Below are positions 62,637 through 64,000 of a stretch of 64,000 nucleotides of DNA, piece by piece. Position numbers and translations under genes: made by a program. The stretch comes from an uncultured Clostridium sp. GTDB taxonomy: Bacteria > Bacillota > Clostridia > Lachnospirales > Lachnospiraceae. The DNA is taken from NCBI GenBank assembly GCA_900538475.1, contig UPYT01000013.1, positions 27,497 to 91,496 on the forward strand, in the 5' to 3' direction. How positions within the stretch are numbered: position 1 is the stretch's first letter; every line of letters starts with the position of its first letter. The notes below the pieces were generated by a model, which was not told the origin of the DNA, did no database searches, and was given only the letters and a program-made list of their open reading frames with translations.

Positions 62637-62977
62637 ATAAACAGCTCCTTTAAGTCATATTTCTCCATGATCTTATTTTCCAAGGCTTCATAGGCATCCA
62701 TGTCCTCTGGCTGCGCTGGAATACCCCTTTGCCAATAACCGTTTCCATAGTAGAAAAACATAGCCCAGTAATAGGGCAACTCATGGCTAAATATCGCCAC
62801 TCCCATGGCATCAGCCACTGGCTCTGCCAGCGGTGAGTGTTCCACTATCTGGGAGGATTCCTCATAGGAGATCCCCACCAGCTCCACCAGCAGGCGTTTC
62901 ACCAGTTCGCAGAAGCTATACTGGTTGAATATGACCTGACCATCCTCATCTTTGAACACAAGTCCATCTCTCACCAT
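62627..62977 (-). CDS. Hypothetical small immunity-type protein
   Basis: I do not recognise this 116-residue acidic protein. It starts MVRDGLVFKDEDGQVIFNQY and contains HELPYYWAMFFYYGNGYWQR and a C-terminal EKYDLKELFIWT. GGAGAG precedes the ATG. It overlaps the barstar-like gene, so they are coupled. Its size, composition and place suit an immunity protein. Confidence 0.62.
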   Translation of the reverse strand: MVRDGLVFKDEDGQVIFNQYSFCELVKRLLVELVGISYEESSQIVEHSPLAEPVADAMGVAIFSHELPYYWAMFFYYGNGYWQRGIPAQPEDMDAYEALENKIMEKYDLKELFIWT

Positions 62978-63028
62978 AGTATTTCTCTCCGTTTCTTAAC
63001 CTGCATCCTTGGCATGGACATAGGCCCG

Positions 63029-63388
63029 TCAAGTCATCTCATACAGCAGGGCAGCGTCGCCCTGCACCAGCTCCAGGTGGAAACGCAGCGTTTCCAGTCC
63101 GCTTTGCACCGCCTCGGTGGGTAGGTCCCAGTCTGGGGCAATTTCAGCGGCCAGTTCCGAGAGGTCCTGCTCCCACAGAGCTGCCAGCAGTTTAGACGCC
63201 AGCTCTCCCTCCAGCAGAACGCAGTCCAGGGTATCCTCCGTCTGGGAAGCAGGAAAACGAACATCCAGATCCAGCTCGTACTCACACCAGTCCCAGATAG
63301 CCATGTATACCGCACCGGAGCAGTTGCCGTCGGACAACTCCTTCCGCTGGTTATTTTTTATCAGATAAAAGGACGCAATCTGTGACAT
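63029..63388 (-). CDS. Hypothetical small immunity-type protein
   Basis: The 119-residue protein is acidic and soluble, starting MSQIASFYLIKNNQRKELSD and containing VYMAIWDWCEYELDLDVRFP. I do not recognise the family. TAGGAGGAAC precedes the ATG. It lies between the SF0329-family gene and the next small gene in the same run, with 18 and 51-base gaps. Confidence 0.6.
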   Translation of the reverse strand: MSQIASFYLIKNNQRKELSDGNCSGAVYMAIWDWCEYELDLDVRFPASQTEDTLDCVLLEGELASKLLAALWEQDLSELAAEIAPDWDLPTEAVQSGLETLRFHLELVQGDAALLYEMT

Positions 63389-63406
63389 GGCAGTTCCTCC
63401 TAAATG

Positions 63407-63922
63407 TTATTCTTTTTCCATCAGCCCTTCGGCCTGCAACCGGATCACATAGAAGGCCCGCACCCAGTCCAGTTCTTGCTCCATGGATTCCTCCAAAGCC
63501 AGCAGGCGGCGCTTTCCCAACCTGCGGTCCAGAAGAGCAAAGATGCGGACAAGAGGATTCTCGCTGACAAGGCTTTTCTCAATGCTTTGGTTATCAAAGA
63601 TACCAAACGCCTCATAGAATACCTTTTGGTCAAAGGTACCCTGTTCCAGCGCATAGGCATGAGCCTGGTTGATGGCCTCTTTTGTGGAGTTGTGATCTTT
63701 CAGCGTTGTGGACCGCAAGTGATGAAATTTTGTCCACACATTCTCAAAATAGGTGTAATAGTTGCTCCGCAGCACTTCCACGCCGTCCACACGAATGGCT
63801 GCCCGGCCCTCATGGTCAGCACTTTTGCTGTAGCTGGTGGCAAAATACTGGATGTGACTCCGGAGTGCCGGGCACAGGTAGTCACTTTCCAGTTTGTTTC
63901 GGATTCCGCTCCAGGTTGACAT
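63407..63922 (-). CDS. SF0329-family protein
   Basis: The 171-residue protein begins MSTWSGIRNKLESDYLCPAL and continues RSHIQYFATSYSKSADHEGR, AAIRVDGVEVLRSN, which I recognise as the SF0329 family found in polymorphic-toxin loci. AAAGGAGGC precedes the ATG at 63922. It is the first gene of the cluster within this window; a toxin gene would be expected further right, beyond the edge. The last 78 bases of the window upstream of it hold no gene. Confidence 0.8.
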   Translation of the reverse strand: MSTWSGIRNKLESDYLCPALRSHIQYFATSYSKSADHEGRAAIRVDGVEVLRSNYYTYFENVWTKFHHLRSTTLKDHNSTKEAINQAHAYALEQGTFDQKVFYEAFGIFDNQSIEKSLVSENPLVRIFALLDRRLGKRRLLALEESMEQELDWVRAFYVIRLQAEGLMEKE

Positions 63923-64000
63923 AGGCACTTGCCTCCTTTCTAATTCCATTGTGGGCAAGGTAGATTCCTAACAAATTAAAATTTGAAGATTACATATAAT

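Noticed and set aside
1..64000. CRISPR arrays, rRNA and tRNA genes
   Set aside because: I saw no regularly spaced repeat-spacer arrays, no rRNA-like blocks and no cloverleaf with a recognisable T-loop by eye. A tRNAscan or CRISPR search was not possible.

Overview
The window is a stretch of a low-to-moderate GC, Gram-positive, strictly fermentative gut-type clostridium, most likely a member of the Lachnospiraceae (Blautia-like). This rests on the gene content: pyruvate formate-lyase with its activase and a small ferredoxin, rubredoxin, MecA, c-di-AMP phosphodiesterase GdpP, DUF4317, DUF1858 and DUF5702 proteins, strong AGGAGG ribosome sites and FMN and yybP-ykoY riboswitches. The assignment is by family character only; no rRNA is present to fix it.

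Layout. 1-13.9 kb: housekeeping and transport genes (cyclophilin, a Ca2+/cation exchanger under a Mn2+-type riboswitch, sodium:alanine symporter, zinc phospholipase-like protein, membrane-anchored metallo-beta-lactamase-fold hydrolase, BCCT transporter, riboflavin transporter RibU under an FMN riboswitch, an orphan NrdI flavoprotein, and a cell-wall group of CwlD-like amidase, phosphoesterase lipoprotein and SH3/GH18 glycosidase). 13.5-16.1 kb: a Ser/Thr kinase fused to a CpaE/ParA-like P-loop domain, followed in the -1 frame by a second, paralogous P-loop ORF that has no usable start codon. 16.3-23.1 kb: MecA, then a pyruvate formate-lyase locus in which the enzyme is encoded as two proteins (698-residue body and 81-residue glycyl-radical domain), interspersed with three copies of a dispersed inverted repeat. 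23.2-26.5 kb: a permease plus metal-dependent hydrolase operon facing a LysR regulator, with a perfect palindrome between them. 26.5-41.1 kb: core genes (DnaB, L9, GdpP, DUF4317, MATE pump, Pgi, MtnN, rubredoxin, MurG, sigma factor, HIT, rhomboid).

41.2-46.5 kb: the downstream half of a Tad (Flp-type) pilus/secretion locus: FHA protein, TadE-like proteins, prepilin peptidase, a DUF5702 TadG-like protein and the 3' remnant of an Flp pilin. The pilin is cut by a mobile element at about 46.5 kb. The element has three tandem tyrosine recombinases (372, 658 and 510 residues) followed by three tandem TnpC-like proteins, so it combines Tn554-like and recombinase-in-trio organisation. The rest of the Tad locus (ATPase, TadB/C) is not seen before the window ends, so the insertion or a series of insertions extends at least 17 kb.

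52.4-59.5 kb is accessory DNA: a resolvase-like domain without its serine, a MazF-like toxin lacking a canonical start codon, a sigma-like regulator, a LexA DNA-binding domain without protease, a Y-family polymerase, and a divergent XRE repressor/ImmA-IrrE protease pair with an operator-rich intergenic region. 59.5-64 kb is a compositionally distinct, GC-richer run of seven or eight leftward small genes (DUF4261, DUF4304-like, barstar-like, SF0329 family and unknowns) that looks like an immunity-gene array of a polymorphic toxin locus whose toxin would lie beyond the right edge.
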